From positions 13,331,201-13,395,200 of the forward strand of contig NC_092670.1 of the NCBI RefSeq assembly GCF_964355755.1: a DNA stretch of 64,000 nucleotides, read 5' to 3'. Each line of letters starts with the position of its first letter. Position 1 is the first letter of the stretch. Below, piece after piece: positions 63,871 through 64,000 of this stretch. The DNA is from Antedon mediterranea. Lineage: Eukaryota; Echinodermata; Crinoidea; Comatulida; Antedonidae. The notes below the pieces were generated by a model, which had not been told where the DNA came from, did no database searches, and saw nothing but the letters and a program-made list of their open reading frames with translations. A program made the translations under genes and the position numbers.

Positions 63871-64000
63871 CTAGGGGAAAAATATAAGATGAAGTCAAAA
63901 CTATGAATGAAATAATACACTAAAATAGGCCCACTACTTTCAAGTCAATATAATAATATTGTCTTTAAATAAGCTTGTAGAAAGGAGGCCATTATAAACA

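Noticed and set aside
1-63870. Several adjacent smaller genes in place of one
   Set aside because: No initiator exon, terminal exon or polyadenylation context interrupts the chain, and all junction phases are compatible from end to end; still to be proven by transcripts.

Overview
The window is eukaryotic, AT-rich DNA carrying one very large intron-rich gene on the minus strand. It looks like a marine invertebrate deuterostome, probably an echinoderm. The reasons are the intron density, the mix of F5/8C, SRCR, TIL and VWC domains on one protein, the many AGGCCTA-type motifs in introns, and the intronic repeats (Penelope-like element, LINE remnants, tRNA-derived SINEs, MITEs). The exact taxon cannot be fixed from sequence alone. 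I see no plus-strand host gene, no first exon and no terminal exon.

I could chain 93 minus-strand exons from 63870 down to the left edge at 1. Every exon has GT-AG splice sites and every junction agrees in phase, giving about 17.1 kb of coding sequence (about 5,700 residues) with no stop. The product is the interior of a giant secreted mucin-like modular glycoprotein. Thr/Pro-rich (PTS) linkers, which would carry dense O-glycans, alternate with cysteine-bounded F5/8 type C (discoidin-like) beta-sandwich domains, TIL and VWC cysteine-rich modules, five SRCR domains and LDLa-like pieces. Modules are bounded by phase-1 introns, the signature of exon shuffling.

Layout in transcript order (right to left). 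63870-61679: F5/8C domain plus PTS. 60961-56644: three TIL/VWC or VWC units. 55630-53296: PTS, F5/8C, PTS. 53037-42471: a long run of TIL-VWC units ending in an unusual Cys-rich block. 42286-23772: the mucin core, in which nine F5/8C domains alternate with PTS exons of up to 172 residues. 23298-14694: TIL-VWC units, an LDLa-like piece and a second unusual Cys-rich block. 13493-9145: five tandem SRCR domains. 8836-3484: VWC-like repeats, TIL and small PTS exons. 2961-1: two more F5/8C domains and large PTS exons, running off the left edge.

The core has grown by repeated duplication of a PTS + F5/8C cassette. Three copies (near 0.3-1.1 kb, 28.4-29.1 kb and 35.9-36.6 kb) are almost identical even in their introns. 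Other dynamic features are a tandem in-frame pair of splice donors, a triplicated splice acceptor, a duplicated SRCR pair, a 108-bp near-perfect hairpin, and a Penelope-like fragment with a GIY-YIG domain and a hammerhead-like core. By architecture the protein belongs with hemolectin/hemocytin, SCO-spondin, gel-forming mucins and sea-star adhesive footprint proteins. A role in mucus, adhesion, clotting or innate defence is inference. No VWD, C8 or CTCK domain lies in this window.
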